From the NCBI GenBank assembly GCA_045587385.1, contig JAZNCE010000003.1, positions 29,971-93,970 on the forward strand: a stretch of DNA of 64,000 bases. Direction: 5' to 3'. This document shows positions 8,541-16,828 of the stretch, piece by piece. Both the position numbers and the translations under genes were made by a program. Below the pieces are notes generated by a model that was given only the letters and a program-made list of their open reading frames with translations, was not told where the DNA came from and searched no databases. Numbering within the stretch: the stretch's first letter is position 1; each line of letters opens with the position of its first letter. This DNA is from SVQP01 sp045587385 (GTDB lineage Bacteria; Bacillota; Clostridia; Oscillospirales; CAG-272).

Positions 8541-9212
8541 TTACCCCACAAACGGATTGAGCTTTGCAGCGTCCTTCATGCCGAAGATGACCGATCTCGG
8601 CTTTTTGGACTTGAAAATAGCCGAGCCTGCGACAATGACGTTTGCGCCTGCACCGGTGCAGTAGCCCACGTTATCGGGATTGATGCCGCCGTCCACCTCA
8701 ATGTCCAGCTTCAAGTTGTTGTCAGCCGCGTATCTGCGCAGCACGCGTACCTTATCCAGCATGGGCATCATCAGAGATTGTCCGCTGAAGCCGGGCTCGA
8801 CCGTCATAATGGTGACCTGCGAGAGCTGGGGGAGATAGGGAAATACGGATTCCACGGGCGTTTTGGGAGAGACGGCAATGCCCACGCGCATTTCGTGCGA
8901 TGCAATCGCGCGAATGACAGCCTCGGGATCGTCTGTGCTCTCAATATGGAAGGTGATCATGTCCGCGCCCGCCTTGACGAATCTGTCTACGTAGCGGATG
9001 GGATCGTTGATCATGAGATGCACGTCAAAGATCAGCTTGGTGTGCTTGCGGATGGACGCGATCAGCTCGGGACCAAAGCTGATGTTGGGAACAAACGCAC
9101 CGTCCATGATATCCAGGTGCAGATAGTTTGCGCCCGCATCCTCAACCTTTTTGATCTCGTCGGCAAGGTGCGCGTAATCAGCAGCCAGCAGGGAAGGAGA
9201 AATATAAGTCAT
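8541..9212 (-). CDS. rpe: Ribulose-phosphate 3-epimerase
   Basis: 223 residues, the usual length. A TIM barrel begins ISPSLLAADYAHL, with the metal and catalytic motifs HLDIMDGAFVPNISFGP, HLMI, VEPGFSGQ and DIEVDGGI. It interconverts ribulose-5-phosphate and xylulose-5-phosphate in the pentose phosphate pathway. An upstream in-frame ATG exists, but AGAAAGGAA lies just before 9212 and family members start at this point. It is the last gene of the tsaE-tsaB-rpiB-ispD-ispF cluster, though a 130-bp gap with an inverted repeat separates it from ispF. With rpiB nearby, two pentose phosphate steps are grouped. Confidence 0.95.
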   Translation of the reverse strand: MTYISPSLLAADYAHLADEIKKVEDAGANYLHLDIMDGAFVPNISFGPELIASIRKHTKLIFDVHLMINDPIRYVDRFVKAGADMITFHIESTDDPEAVIRAIASHEMRVGIAVSPKTPVESVFPYLPQLSQVTIMTVEPGFSGQSLMMPMLDKVRVLRRYAADNNLKLDIEVDGGINPDNVGYCTGAGANVIVAGSAIFKSKKPRSVIFGMKDAAKLNPFVG

Positions 9213-9248
9213 AATATGCGTTCCTTTCTGTTGCAAAGTGTAGATTTG

Positions 9249-9281
9249 TGTCATACTATGTAATATAAAATTCGTATGACA
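9249..9281. promoter_or_regulatory. Inverted repeat upstream of rpe
   Basis: TGTCATAC (9249-9256) and GTATGACA (9274-9281) are perfectly inverted around a 17-bp AT-rich centre. A second imperfect pair (GGCGGC/GCCGCC, about 9284-9331) lies toward ispF. These could be an operator or RNA structure that tunes rpe separately from the upstream genes. No clear promoter was placed. Confidence 0.4.
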
Positions 9282-9342
9282 GAGGCGGCTGGGACCTGTA
9301 AAGCACGGGAAGTCGGAGTGAGCATGCCGCCAAAGTGATACT

Positions 9343-9816
9343 TTATATACGTTCTATCAAGCAGACCGCGTGTGCGGCAATGCCAAGCCCCTCTCCCGTA
9401 AAGCCAAGGTGCTCCTCGGTGGTTGCCTTGACGTTGATCTGATCTGCGTCACAACCCAGCGCACGGGCAAGATTTTGCTTCATGAACGGGATATGGGGTG
9501 CGAGCTTGGGGGCTTGCGCGATGACGGTGGCGTCTACGTTGCCGATGCGGTAGCCTTGGTTTGCCAGCAAAGCAGCCACGTGCTGTGCCAGCTTTAAGCT
9601 GTCGGCACCCTTGTACGCGGGATCGGTATCGGGAAAATGCTTGCCGATGTCACCGAGCGCGGCTGCGCCCAGCAGCGCGTCCATGACCGCGTGGGTCAGT
9701 ACGTCGGCATCCGAGTGCCCGAGCAGCCCTTTTTCGTAAGGAATATTCACGCCGCCTATGATCAGATCGCGCCCTTCGACCAAGCGGTGTACGTCGTATC
9801 CGTGTCCGATCCTCAT
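9343..9816 (-). CDS. ispF: 2-C-methyl-D-erythritol 2,4-cyclodiphosphate synthase
   Basis: 157 residues, normal length. The start MRIGHGYDVHRL carries metal ligands Asp8 and His10, with His42 in LLGHSDADVLTHAVMDALLGA, then DIGKHFPDTD and KATTEEHLGFTGEGLGIAAHA. It cyclises CDP-methylerythritol phosphate in the MEP isoprenoid pathway. The start codon overlaps the ispD stop by four bases, so the two are translationally coupled in pathway order. Confidence 0.96.
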   Translation of the reverse strand: MRIGHGYDVHRLVEGRDLIIGGVNIPYEKGLLGHSDADVLTHAVMDALLGAAALGDIGKHFPDTDPAYKGADSLKLAQHVAALLANQGYRIGNVDATVIAQAPKLAPHIPFMKQNLARALGCDADQINVKATTEEHLGFTGEGLGIAAHAVCLIERI

Positions 9817-10598
9817 GCCTGCGCCTCGCTTTCTTTTTGGCGCATGTCCAAAATCAGCTGCGCGTAGGGCAGATCACAAGGCTCGGTGATCTTGATATTC
9901 TGCTTGGAGCACTTGACCATCTTGACGGGATGCTTGACAAACTCGATCAAGGAATTATCGTCTGTTGCGGTAAACTTATGCTCGATTGCAGCATAGCTTG
10001 CCGCGAGATACAGCGCATGGCGGAAGACTTGCGGCGTCTGCGCCTGCCAGCACAGCGCACGCTCGGGAGTACTTGCGATATAGCCCGATTTTTCGACGAT
10101 TTTGACCGTGTCGGTAGCGGGAATGCCCGCAGATGCTGCATCGGTCTTATACGCCACGCGGCAGACCTCGCTGATCTCCTCGGGGGTGGTCAGACAGCGT
10201 GCCGCGTCGGCAATCGCTACGTAGCGCACCTTGTCGCTGACCGCCTCCACGCCCGCAAGGGCGGAAGCCTGGCGGGTCACGCCACCTGCAACTACGGCTG
10301 TCAGCTTGGTAATGCCGTATTTATCTTTGAACTCCCAATACAGATCCATTTCGTCCTGCTTGGCGGCTACCACGATCTCACCGATGCAGGGCGTATTTTG
10401 GTATGCCAGCAGCGTGTGCACCACCAGGGGCTTGCCGCAAAGTTCCAGCATCTGCTTGGTCGTTTCCGTGCCCATGCGCGTGCCGTTGCCGCCCGCTACG
10501 ATGATCGCGGCGGTGTAGTCGCGTTTGCCTGCATGCTTACTTGCCGCGCGCAGAACTTCAGCTGCGTCCTTGGCGGCATCTTTTGCGGTGTAACTCAT
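9813..10598 (-). CDS. ispD: 2-C-methyl-D-erythritol 4-phosphate cytidylyltransferase
   Basis: 261 residues. The nucleotide-binding loop AAIIVAGGNGTRMG begins near residue 30, preceded by an Ala/Lys-rich extension of about 28 residues that most family members lack. Later motifs include GGVTRQASALAGV, AIADAARCLTT and the product-binding ATDDNSLIEF. It couples CTP to methylerythritol phosphate in the MEP pathway. It overlaps rpiB upstream and ispF downstream by four bases each. An internal start just before the loop is possible, but none has a better ribosome site. Confidence 0.94.
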   Translation of the reverse strand: MSYTAKDAAKDAAEVLRAASKHAGKRDYTAAIIVAGGNGTRMGTETTKQMLELCGKPLVVHTLLAYQNTPCIGEIVVAAKQDEMDLYWEFKDKYGITKLTAVVAGGVTRQASALAGVEAVSDKVRYVAIADAARCLTTPEEISEVCRVAYKTDAASAGIPATDTVKIVEKSGYIASTPERALCWQAQTPQVFRHALYLAASYAAIEHKFTATDDNSLIEFVKHPVKMVKCSKQNIKITEPCDLPYAQLILDMRQKESEAQA

Positions 10599-11053
10599 TG
10601 CTTCTCGCTGTCGTCAAGCGCGTTGATGGCAGCCACGCGGGGGATATGACGCTCACCCTCAAATTCTTGGTTCAAAAATGCATCTACCATCGTGCATGCA
10701 ACGCCATAGCCTACGACGCGTGCGCCAAAGCACAGCACGTTTGCATCGTTGTGCATGCGGGTTGCACGGGCGGAGAAGGCCTCGGAGCAGCAAGCGGCAC
10801 GAATGCCTCTATGCTTGTTTGCACACATGGACATGCCAATGCCCGTGCCGCAGATCAGAATGCCGACGGGAAATTCACCGCTTTGGATTTTGGTGCAAAG
10901 CGCGTGCGCGATATCGGGATAGCTGCATGCATCGGTGCTGTAGCAGCCAACGTCAAGCAGTTCTGCGCCTTGATTTGCCAAATACTGCTTGATCTGCTCC
11001 TTGAGCGCAAATCCTGCGTGATCACATCCGATTACGATTTTGTTGTACAGCAT
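10595..11053 (-). CDS. rpiB: Ribose-5-phosphate isomerase B
   Basis: 152 residues from 11053, the normal RpiB length. Motifs are IGCDHAGFALKE, the catalytic-Cys block ICGTGIGMSM, NKHRGIRAA and RMHNDANVLCFGARV. It interconverts ribose-5-phosphate and ribulose-5-phosphate, feeding the Rpe reaction encoded downstream. AAAGGAGA upstream of 11053 fixes the start; longer readings run into tsaB. The family also includes allose-6-phosphate isomerases, but the central-metabolism context favours ribose. Confidence 0.94.
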   Translation of the reverse strand: MLYNKIVIGCDHAGFALKEQIKQYLANQGAELLDVGCYSTDACSYPDIAHALCTKIQSGEFPVGILICGTGIGMSMCANKHRGIRAACCSEAFSARATRMHNDANVLCFGARVVGYGVACTMVDAFLNQEFEGERHIPRVAAINALDDSEKQ

Positions 11054-11066
11054 AGTTGTTTCTCCT

Positions 11067-11771
11067 TTATACGTTCTCTTTGGAAAGTCGTTCGTTTCGT
11101 TCGCGTTCAGCCTGCGAGGGGCGCAGGTAAACGGGTGCCAAAGTAGCATCGTCCACGGCTTCGCCGCGCTCATATGCTGCAAGTCCGCAAAGGGCTACGC
11201 TGTAGCCGCTCTGATAGCGCAGCTCGTCGGGCACGGGGCGGACGGTTGCTTTTTCAAGTCCTTCAAGTGTGATGTCGCAGCCGTCACCCACCAAGTAAAT
11301 GGGCTGATCCATAGAGCAAAGCGCTTCGTCCAGCTCGGCAATCGAGATGGCGCGGTCAGGGCAAAGGCGGTTCAGTACGCCGTTCTCGCAAGAAAACAGC
11401 GCGTTATATACCTGCGCGCGGCGCGCATTCATAACGGGGCAAATAATGCCGTTAAAATATCTTAAATTATACGCAAGGGCCTCCAAGGTGGAAACGCCCG
11501 CGCAGGGAATGTTTTTGCCAAATGCAAGTCCCTTGACTGTGGCAACGCCGATGCGCACGCCCGTAAACGAGCCGGGACCGTTGCTGACGGCGAACAGGTC
11601 AAGATCGTCGATCTCCCATTCCGCACTTTTCAAAACGGACTCGATCATGGGAAGCAGGGTCTGACTGTGCGTGTTGCCCGTGTTGAGCGTATAGTGTGCG
11701 ACCATGCGGGAGTCCTCGCAAAGTGCCACAGAGCCAACCACGGCAGAGGAATCAAGTGCCAAAATCTTCAT
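11067..11771 (-). CDS. tsaB: tRNA threonylcarbamoyladenosine biosynthesis protein TsaB
   Basis: 234 residues. It opens MKILALDSSAVVGSVAL and contains the TsaB block SNGPGSFTGVRIGVATVKGLAF and GISTLEALA-type sequence (GVSTLEALAYNLR). The family is an ASKHA-fold scaffold that pairs with TsaD and TsaE to make t6A37 on tRNAs. tsaE ends 3 bp before it and rpiB follows by 13 bp. No tsaD is in the window. The C-terminus ends with the typical PVYLRPSQAER motif. Confidence 0.93.
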   Translation of the reverse strand: MKILALDSSAVVGSVALCEDSRMVAHYTLNTGNTHSQTLLPMIESVLKSAEWEIDDLDLFAVSNGPGSFTGVRIGVATVKGLAFGKNIPCAGVSTLEALAYNLRYFNGIICPVMNARRAQVYNALFSCENGVLNRLCPDRAISIAELDEALCSMDQPIYLVGDGCDITLEGLEKATVRPVPDELRYQSGYSVALCGLAAYERGEAVDDATLAPVYLRPSQAERERNERLSKENV

Positions 11772-11774
11772 CTG

Positions 11775-12239
11775 TCAGATCCTTTCTATGCGTATCTCGC
11801 GGCTGTCGGGAGCATCCGCATTATTTTTGGTAATGGTGACGCGCAGATAGTGAAGAGGGAGCGCGTAGGGGATCTTCTCGCACCATTCCGCAATGCAAAT
11901 GCCGCGGTCGGGGTAATCGTCAAAGCCCATGGAGTACAGGTCGTCCTCCGAGTCAATGCGGTACATGTCAAAGTGGAACAGCGAGGTCTTGGTCTGCTTG
12001 TTTCTGTATTCGTTGACCAAGGTAAAGGTAGGGGAGCGCACAAGGCTCTCGGGAGAGAGCACCGACGCAAAGCCGCGCGTAAAGGCGGTCTTACCCACGC
12101 CAAGGTCGCCGTAAAGGGCAACGAAACGGGGCAGGGTTTTATCTGCTGTCATGGCGTTAGCAAGAGCTGCACCCACCTCTTCGGTTTCGGTCGGTGAGAG
12201 CGTCTGCACGCAAAGCGGGAAAGAAATATCTATATTCAT
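11775..12239 (-). CDS. tsaE: tRNA threonylcarbamoyladenosine biosynthesis ATPase TsaE
   Basis: 154 residues from 12239, close to the family norm. The P-loop is GDLGVGKTAFTRG, followed by SPTFTLVNEY and the HFDMYRI and IAEWCEKI motifs. TsaE is the ATPase that resets the TsaBD complex during t6A synthesis. Two close ATG codons (12239 and 12248) are possible; a far-upstream start would include the promoter and terminator, so it is rejected. First gene of a six-gene operon. Confidence 0.92.
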   Translation of the reverse strand: MNIDISFPLCVQTLSPTETEEVGAALANAMTADKTLPRFVALYGDLGVGKTAFTRGFASVLSPESLVRSPTFTLVNEYRNKQTKTSLFHFDMYRIDSEDDLYSMGFDDYPDRGICIAEWCEKIPYALPLHYLRVTITKNNADAPDSREIRIERI

Positions 12240-12273
12240 ACCTGTCATCCTGTCAAAACACTTATTCAAAATA

Positions 12274-12302
12274 ATTATAACACAAAAAGCCCTTATTGTA
12301 AA
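12274..12302 (-). promoter_or_regulatory. Promoter of the tsaE operon, -35 inside a terminator loop
   Basis: On the minus strand TTTACA (12297-12302), a 17-bp spacer and TATAAT (12274-12279). The -35 box sits in and beside the loop of the terminator that ends the upstream DUF896 gene, so the two signals share DNA. Confidence 0.75.
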
Positions 12303-12311
12303 GGGCTTTTT
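12284..12311 (-). terminator. Terminator of the pheST-ABC-DUF896 operon
   Basis: AAAAAGCCCTT pairs perfectly with AAGGGCTTTTT around a 6-base loop, giving a T-run in either direction. The tsaE promoter overlaps it. Confidence 0.85.
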
Positions 12312-12330
12312 GGTATTGAATATGAGTTTT

Positions 12331-12558
12331 TTATTTTTTGTCCGCATCGGACTTGGGGCGATCTGCGACCTGCTCGCGCGTGCCGTCGGGGCGCACGATG
12401 ACCGTGTTATCCAGAATACCTGTCATAGATGCGCGGAACTCGCGAATATATTCGGTGCGAAGAGCCGCTCTTTCTTCAAGCTCCGCTTCGGTCAACTGTT
12501 CGCCTCTCTTGACCTTTGCCGCAAGCTCGTTGATGCGGTTAAGCTTTTCTTTTTCCAT
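12331..12558 (-). CDS. DUF896 (YnzC/UPF0291) small protein
   Basis: 75 residues, highly charged and helical. The KLNRINELAAKVKRGEQLTEAELEER start and the AALRTEYIREFRASM block match the YnzC family, whose members are about 75 residues with a helix hairpin. In Bacillus the family is associated with the SOS-linked yneA region, but its function is not settled. It follows the ABC transporter gene by 14 bp behind a good ribosome site and ends at a strong terminator. Confidence 0.85.
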   Translation of the reverse strand: MEKEKLNRINELAAKVKRGEQLTEAELEERAALRTEYIREFRASMTGILDNTVIVRPDGTREQVADRPKSDADKK

Positions 12559-12572
12559 AGTGAATTCCTTTC

Positions 12573-14345
12573 TCAGTCAGCGGTATAAAGCTTGTAGAGA
12601 TCCGCGTACATGCCGCCCTTTTCGGTCAGCTCCTTGTGCGTACCCTCCTCGACAATACCGTCTGCCGTCAGCACCACAATGCGGTCTGCGTTCTTAATGG
12701 TGGTCAGACGGTGGGCAATGGTAATGGTGGTTCTGCCCACGGTCAGCTTTTCAATGGATTTCTGCACCAGTCGCTCGCTTTCGTTGTCAAGCGCGCTGGT
12801 TGCCTCGTCCAAGATCAGCACGGGCGGGTTCTTAAGGAACACGCGCGCAATGGATACGCGCTGACGCTGACCGCCCGAAAGCTTAAGTCCGCGCTCACCC
12901 ACGTAGGTGTTGTAACGGTCGGGCAGCTGATCGATAAATTCGTCAGCCCCTGCCAGCTTTGCTGCCGCCTCGATCTCCTCGTCGGTGGCGTCGGGCTTGC
13001 CGTATGCAATGTTATCGCGGATGGTGCCCGAGAACAGGTATACGTTTTGCTGCACGATACCGATATTTTGGCGCAGCGAACGCATGGTGACGTCCTGAAT
13101 ATTTTGCCCGTCAATTAAAATCTGACCGCCCTGCAGCTCGTAGAAGCGGGGAATGAGTGAGCAAAGCGTGGTCTTGCCGCAGCCGGAAGGACCAACCAGC
13201 GCCACGTTTTCACCTGCACGCACGTGCAAGGAAAGCTCGCTGAGCACGTTTTGCACCTTGTCCTCCTCGTAGCGGAAGGTGACCTTGTCCAGCACAATGT
13301 CACCACGGACGTTTTCCAAAATCTTGGCACCGGGCTTGTCCTGAATGTCGGGGACAACGTCCAGAATCTCGGAGAAACGCTCAATACCTGTCATACCGCG
13401 CTGGAACTGCTCGGTAAACTCCACGATGCGGCGCACCGAGGTAAACAGGGTAGAAACGTACATCAAAAACGCAATATAGTCGGCAGCGTCGAGCTGGATC
13501 ACGGGATTTTCCGCAATCAGCAACAGCGCACCCACGACCACGACAACGATATAGAGAAGACCTTCGAAAAAGCGCGTGGACGCCTGGAACATGCCCATAT
13601 ATTTGTACATGGTGCCCTTGATGCCGAGGAACTTGTGATTGCCCTCGTGGAATTTTCTGATTTCCGTGCCCTCGTTGGCAAACGCCTTGACCTCGTGAAT
13701 GCCCAATAGGCTATCCTCGACCTGCGAGTTGAGCTCACCCACCTGCACGCGCGATTGGCGGAAGGCTTCCTTCATCTTGCCGTTGAAGGAGATCAGCACC
13801 AAAATCATGACGGGAATCATGGCAAAGGTGACCAGTGCCAATATGGGATTGATGATCAGCAGAATGACGAAAGAGCCCAAGATCTTGACGCCCGCAATGA
13901 AAAATTCCTCGGGGCAATGGTGTGCAAATTCGGTAATGTCGAACAAGTCGCTGGTAATACGCGACATCAGCGTACCCACCTTGGTGTTATCAAAGTAGGA
14001 AAAGCTGAGCTTTTGCAAATGTCCGAACAGATCGCGGCGCATGTCGGTCTCCATTTTCGCACCGATGATGTGCCCGCGGTTTGCCATGTAGTAATACGCA
14101 ATAGTATCGATCAGACGCATGGCAAGATACACGCCGCCAAAGGTCAGGATCATGGTGACCGTCAGCGAAATGGGTTCCTCTTGCGCAGCGCCCGTGATTT
14201 TTCTTACGATCAGCGGCAACGCCAGCTCGCACATGGTGGTCAGAGCCGCGCAGCAAAGATCAAAGATGATGTCCTTGGTATAGGGCTTATAGTAGGGAAG
14301 AAACCGCTTGATCGGATGTGTCTTTTTGGTTTTGTTTTTCGCCAT
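12573..14345 (-). CDS. ABC exporter half-transporter with fused ATPase
   Basis: 590 residues. Six membrane helices span about 20-330, then the nucleotide-binding domain shows Walker A GPSGCGKTTL, signature LSGGQRQRVSIARV, Walker B VLILDEATSALD and the His-loop IAHRLTTI. This is the MsbA/LmrA/BmrA exporter type and probably works as a homodimer because no partner half-transporter is adjacent. The substrate (lipid, peptide or drug) cannot be read from sequence. It lies 63 bp downstream of pheT and upstream of DUF896, so it may depend partly on T-box read-through. Confidence 0.92.
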   Translation of the reverse strand: MAKNKTKKTHPIKRFLPYYKPYTKDIIFDLCCAALTTMCELALPLIVRKITGAAQEEPISLTVTMILTFGGVYLAMRLIDTIAYYYMANRGHIIGAKMETDMRRDLFGHLQKLSFSYFDNTKVGTLMSRITSDLFDITEFAHHCPEEFFIAGVKILGSFVILLIINPILALVTFAMIPVMILVLISFNGKMKEAFRQSRVQVGELNSQVEDSLLGIHEVKAFANEGTEIRKFHEGNHKFLGIKGTMYKYMGMFQASTRFFEGLLYIVVVVVGALLLIAENPVIQLDAADYIAFLMYVSTLFTSVRRIVEFTEQFQRGMTGIERFSEILDVVPDIQDKPGAKILENVRGDIVLDKVTFRYEEDKVQNVLSELSLHVRAGENVALVGPSGCGKTTLCSLIPRFYELQGGQILIDGQNIQDVTMRSLRQNIGIVQQNVYLFSGTIRDNIAYGKPDATDEEIEAAAKLAGADEFIDQLPDRYNTYVGERGLKLSGGQRQRVSIARVFLKNPPVLILDEATSALDNESERLVQKSIEKLTVGRTTITIAHRLTTIKNADRIVVLTADGIVEEGTHKELTEKGGMYADLYKLYTAD

Positions 14346-14408
14346 GACACAAGCTCCTTTCTGTGTGTTGGGGGGTGCTGCGTATGCAGCAGCCCCTCGG
14401 ATATGACT

Positions 14409-16811
14409 TTAAGCGCGAAGCGCAATACCCAGCTTGAATTTGAGGTCGTTGATGATTTTTTTGGAGATCTTGTCAGCTTCCTCAACGGTCAGGGTACGGT
14501 CAGTTGCACGCAGCGTGACGCGGAATGCAACGCTCTTGTTGCCCACACCCAGCTTTTCGCCGCGGAAGATGTCGAACAGCTCGACCTTTTCTACCAGAGC
14601 ACCGCCTGCCTTGGCGATCACGTTCATGATCTTGCCAACCTCCAGCTCCTCAGCGCAAACGAATGCGTAGTCGCGGGTTGCAGCGGGGAACTTGGGCAGG
14701 GGCTTGTAGTCGGGCTCGGTATTGGAAACCTCGAACAGCGCGTCAAAGTCGATCTCGGCGCAAAGAACGGGAATGTTCATGCCGTAATTGTCAGCCACAA
14801 CGGGGTGAATCTGACCGAATACGCCCAGATACTTGCCGTCTGCAGTGGTCACAACAGCACATCTGCCGGGATGGTAAGAGGGATTTTCGGAGCAAGCGGT
14901 ATACTGTGCACCCTTGACGCCTGCCATCTTGAGCAGATTTTCTACAGCACCCTTCATGTCGTAGAAATCAGCGTCGCCGTACATGCCCACGGTCACAACC
15001 GTCTTTTCCTCGGGCAGGTTCGCGGGATCTGCGTCGGGCAGATAAATGGTAGCCATTTCAAACAGACGCACGTTCTGATTGGAGAAGTTGTTGTTTCTCT
15101 GCAGAACCTCCATCAAAGAGGGCAGCGCGGTGGTACGCATGACGCTGGTGTCCTCGCCAAGCGGGTTGGAAATGACAACAGAGGTGCGCAGAGAGCTGTC
15201 AGCAGGCAGCGCGATTGCGTCGTAGTACTTGGGGCTGATGAAGGAGAAGGTCTGAATCTGCGAGATGCCCATGCCGTACATCAGCTGCTCGGTTGCCACA
15301 AACAGCTTCTGCTTGGGGGTACGCATGCCCTGCGTGGTCTCTGCCTTGATGCAGGAGGAGGGAATCTTGTCATAACCCCAGATACGCACGATCTCTTCTG
15401 CAATATCCTGCATGCAGTTAAGGTCGGAGCGGAAGGAAGGCACGTAAATGTTGCCGTTCTCTACGCGGCACTCCAAGGTGGCGAGAATGTCGATCATGGT
15501 CTGCTCGTCGATCTCGGTGCCAAGGAACTTGTTATACTTTTCGGGCGTGAAGGGCAGCACGACCTGCTCCTTCTTGCCGGGGTAAACGTCGATCAAGCCG
15601 TCCACCACGTCACCTGCGCCCAGCATTTCAACCAGCTGGCATGCGCGCATCAAGCCGGGCAGGCAGTTTTCGGGGTCAAGACCCTTTTCAAAGCGTGCGG
15701 AGGATTCGGTTCTCATGCCGTTCTTCTTTGCGGTCACGCGCGTGTCGGGACCGGAGAAGCAAGCGGACTCAAATACTACAGTCACGGTGTCGTTCTCGAT
15801 TTCGCTGTTCAGTCCACCCATAACGCCTGCGAGTGCGCAAGCCTTATTGCCGTCTGCAATGACCAGCATGGAGGAATCCAGGGTGTGGCTGACGTTGTCA
15901 AGAGATACGAATACCTCACCGTCGCCGGCGCGGCGTACGTTGATCTCCTTGCCCTCGATCTGCTTGTAATCGAACGCGTGCATGGGCTGACCGTACTCCA
16001 GCATGACGTAGTTGGTAATGTCAACGATATTGTTGATGGGGCGCACACCTGCAGCACGCAGACGTCTGCGCATCCATACGGGAGAGGGAGCGATCTTGAC
16101 GTTCTTGACTACCTTTGCAGCGTAGCGATAGCAAAGATCGGGCGCGCTGATGCCTACGGAGAGATAGTTATCAATGCTGTCACCGTCCTGCGTACCGTTG
16201 ACGTATACGGGGGGAATGTGCCACTCAAGATCCATGGAAGCTGCCGTCTCGCGTGCAAGACCGATGACGGACAGACAGTCGGGGCGGTTGGAGGTGATCT
16301 CAAACTCGACTACCGTGTCGCGGATCATTTCACAGTCGCAAATATCCTGTCCGAGATATGCTTCGTAGCTCTCGGGCAGAATCCAGATGCCGTTTTCCTC
16401 AACACCGGGGCAGTCGTTGGCGGTCAAGCCCAGCTCTGCAAACGAGCACATCATACCGTTGGAGTCAATGCCGCGCAGCTTACCTGCCTTGATCTGCTTG
16501 CCCTCAGCCACGGTTGCGGGAGCGACTGCAGCGGGAACGATCGCGCCAACGAATACGTTCTGCGCGCCGGTAACGATCTGAATGGGAGCTTCTGCACCCA
16601 CGTCGATCTGACAGATCCAAAGGTGATCGGAGTCGGGGTGGTGCTCCATAGCAACTACCTTACCAATGCGAACGTTAGAAATATCCTCTGCGAGTACCTC
16701 GAAGCCCTCTACCTTGGAGCCGGTATCGGTCATGCGGTCGCAGTACTTCTTAACGTCTGCAATCTTGTCTGTATCAATATAATCGTGAAGCCAATTAAAA
16801 GAAAGATTCAT
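14409..16811 (-). CDS. pheT: Phenylalanyl-tRNA synthetase beta subunit
   Basis: 800 residues, the standard length. An EMAP-type tRNA-binding domain (about 40-150), B3/B4 editing domain (about 210-380), B5 domain, a catalytic-like core and a C-terminal anticodon-binding FDX-ACB domain (about 710-800) are in the usual order. It forms the alpha2-beta2 enzyme with PheS and edits mischarged Tyr-tRNA. It lies 17 bp after pheS under the same T-box leader. Confidence 0.97.
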   Translation of the reverse strand: MNLSFNWLHDYIDTDKIADVKKYCDRMTDTGSKVEGFEVLAEDISNVRIGKVVAMEHHPDSDHLWICQIDVGAEAPIQIVTGAQNVFVGAIVPAAVAPATVAEGKQIKAGKLRGIDSNGMMCSFAELGLTANDCPGVEENGIWILPESYEAYLGQDICDCEMIRDTVVEFEITSNRPDCLSVIGLARETAASMDLEWHIPPVYVNGTQDGDSIDNYLSVGISAPDLCYRYAAKVVKNVKIAPSPVWMRRRLRAAGVRPINNIVDITNYVMLEYGQPMHAFDYKQIEGKEINVRRAGDGEVFVSLDNVSHTLDSSMLVIADGNKACALAGVMGGLNSEIENDTVTVVFESACFSGPDTRVTAKKNGMRTESSARFEKGLDPENCLPGLMRACQLVEMLGAGDVVDGLIDVYPGKKEQVVLPFTPEKYNKFLGTEIDEQTMIDILATLECRVENGNIYVPSFRSDLNCMQDIAEEIVRIWGYDKIPSSCIKAETTQGMRTPKQKLFVATEQLMYGMGISQIQTFSFISPKYYDAIALPADSSLRTSVVISNPLGEDTSVMRTTALPSLMEVLQRNNNFSNQNVRLFEMATIYLPDADPANLPEEKTVVTVGMYGDADFYDMKGAVENLLKMAGVKGAQYTACSENPSYHPGRCAVVTTADGKYLGVFGQIHPVVADNYGMNIPVLCAEIDFDALFEVSNTEPDYKPLPKFPAATRDYAFVCAEELEVGKIMNVIAKAGGALVEKVELFDIFRGEKLGVGNKSVAFRVTLRATDRTLTVEEADKISKKIINDLKFKLGIALRA

Positions 16812-16828
16812 ATCTTTGCTCTCCTTTC

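Noticed and set aside
8253..8560. Plus-strand frames in the MITE-like element
   Set aside because: They cross the repeat and a terminator and lack start signals.
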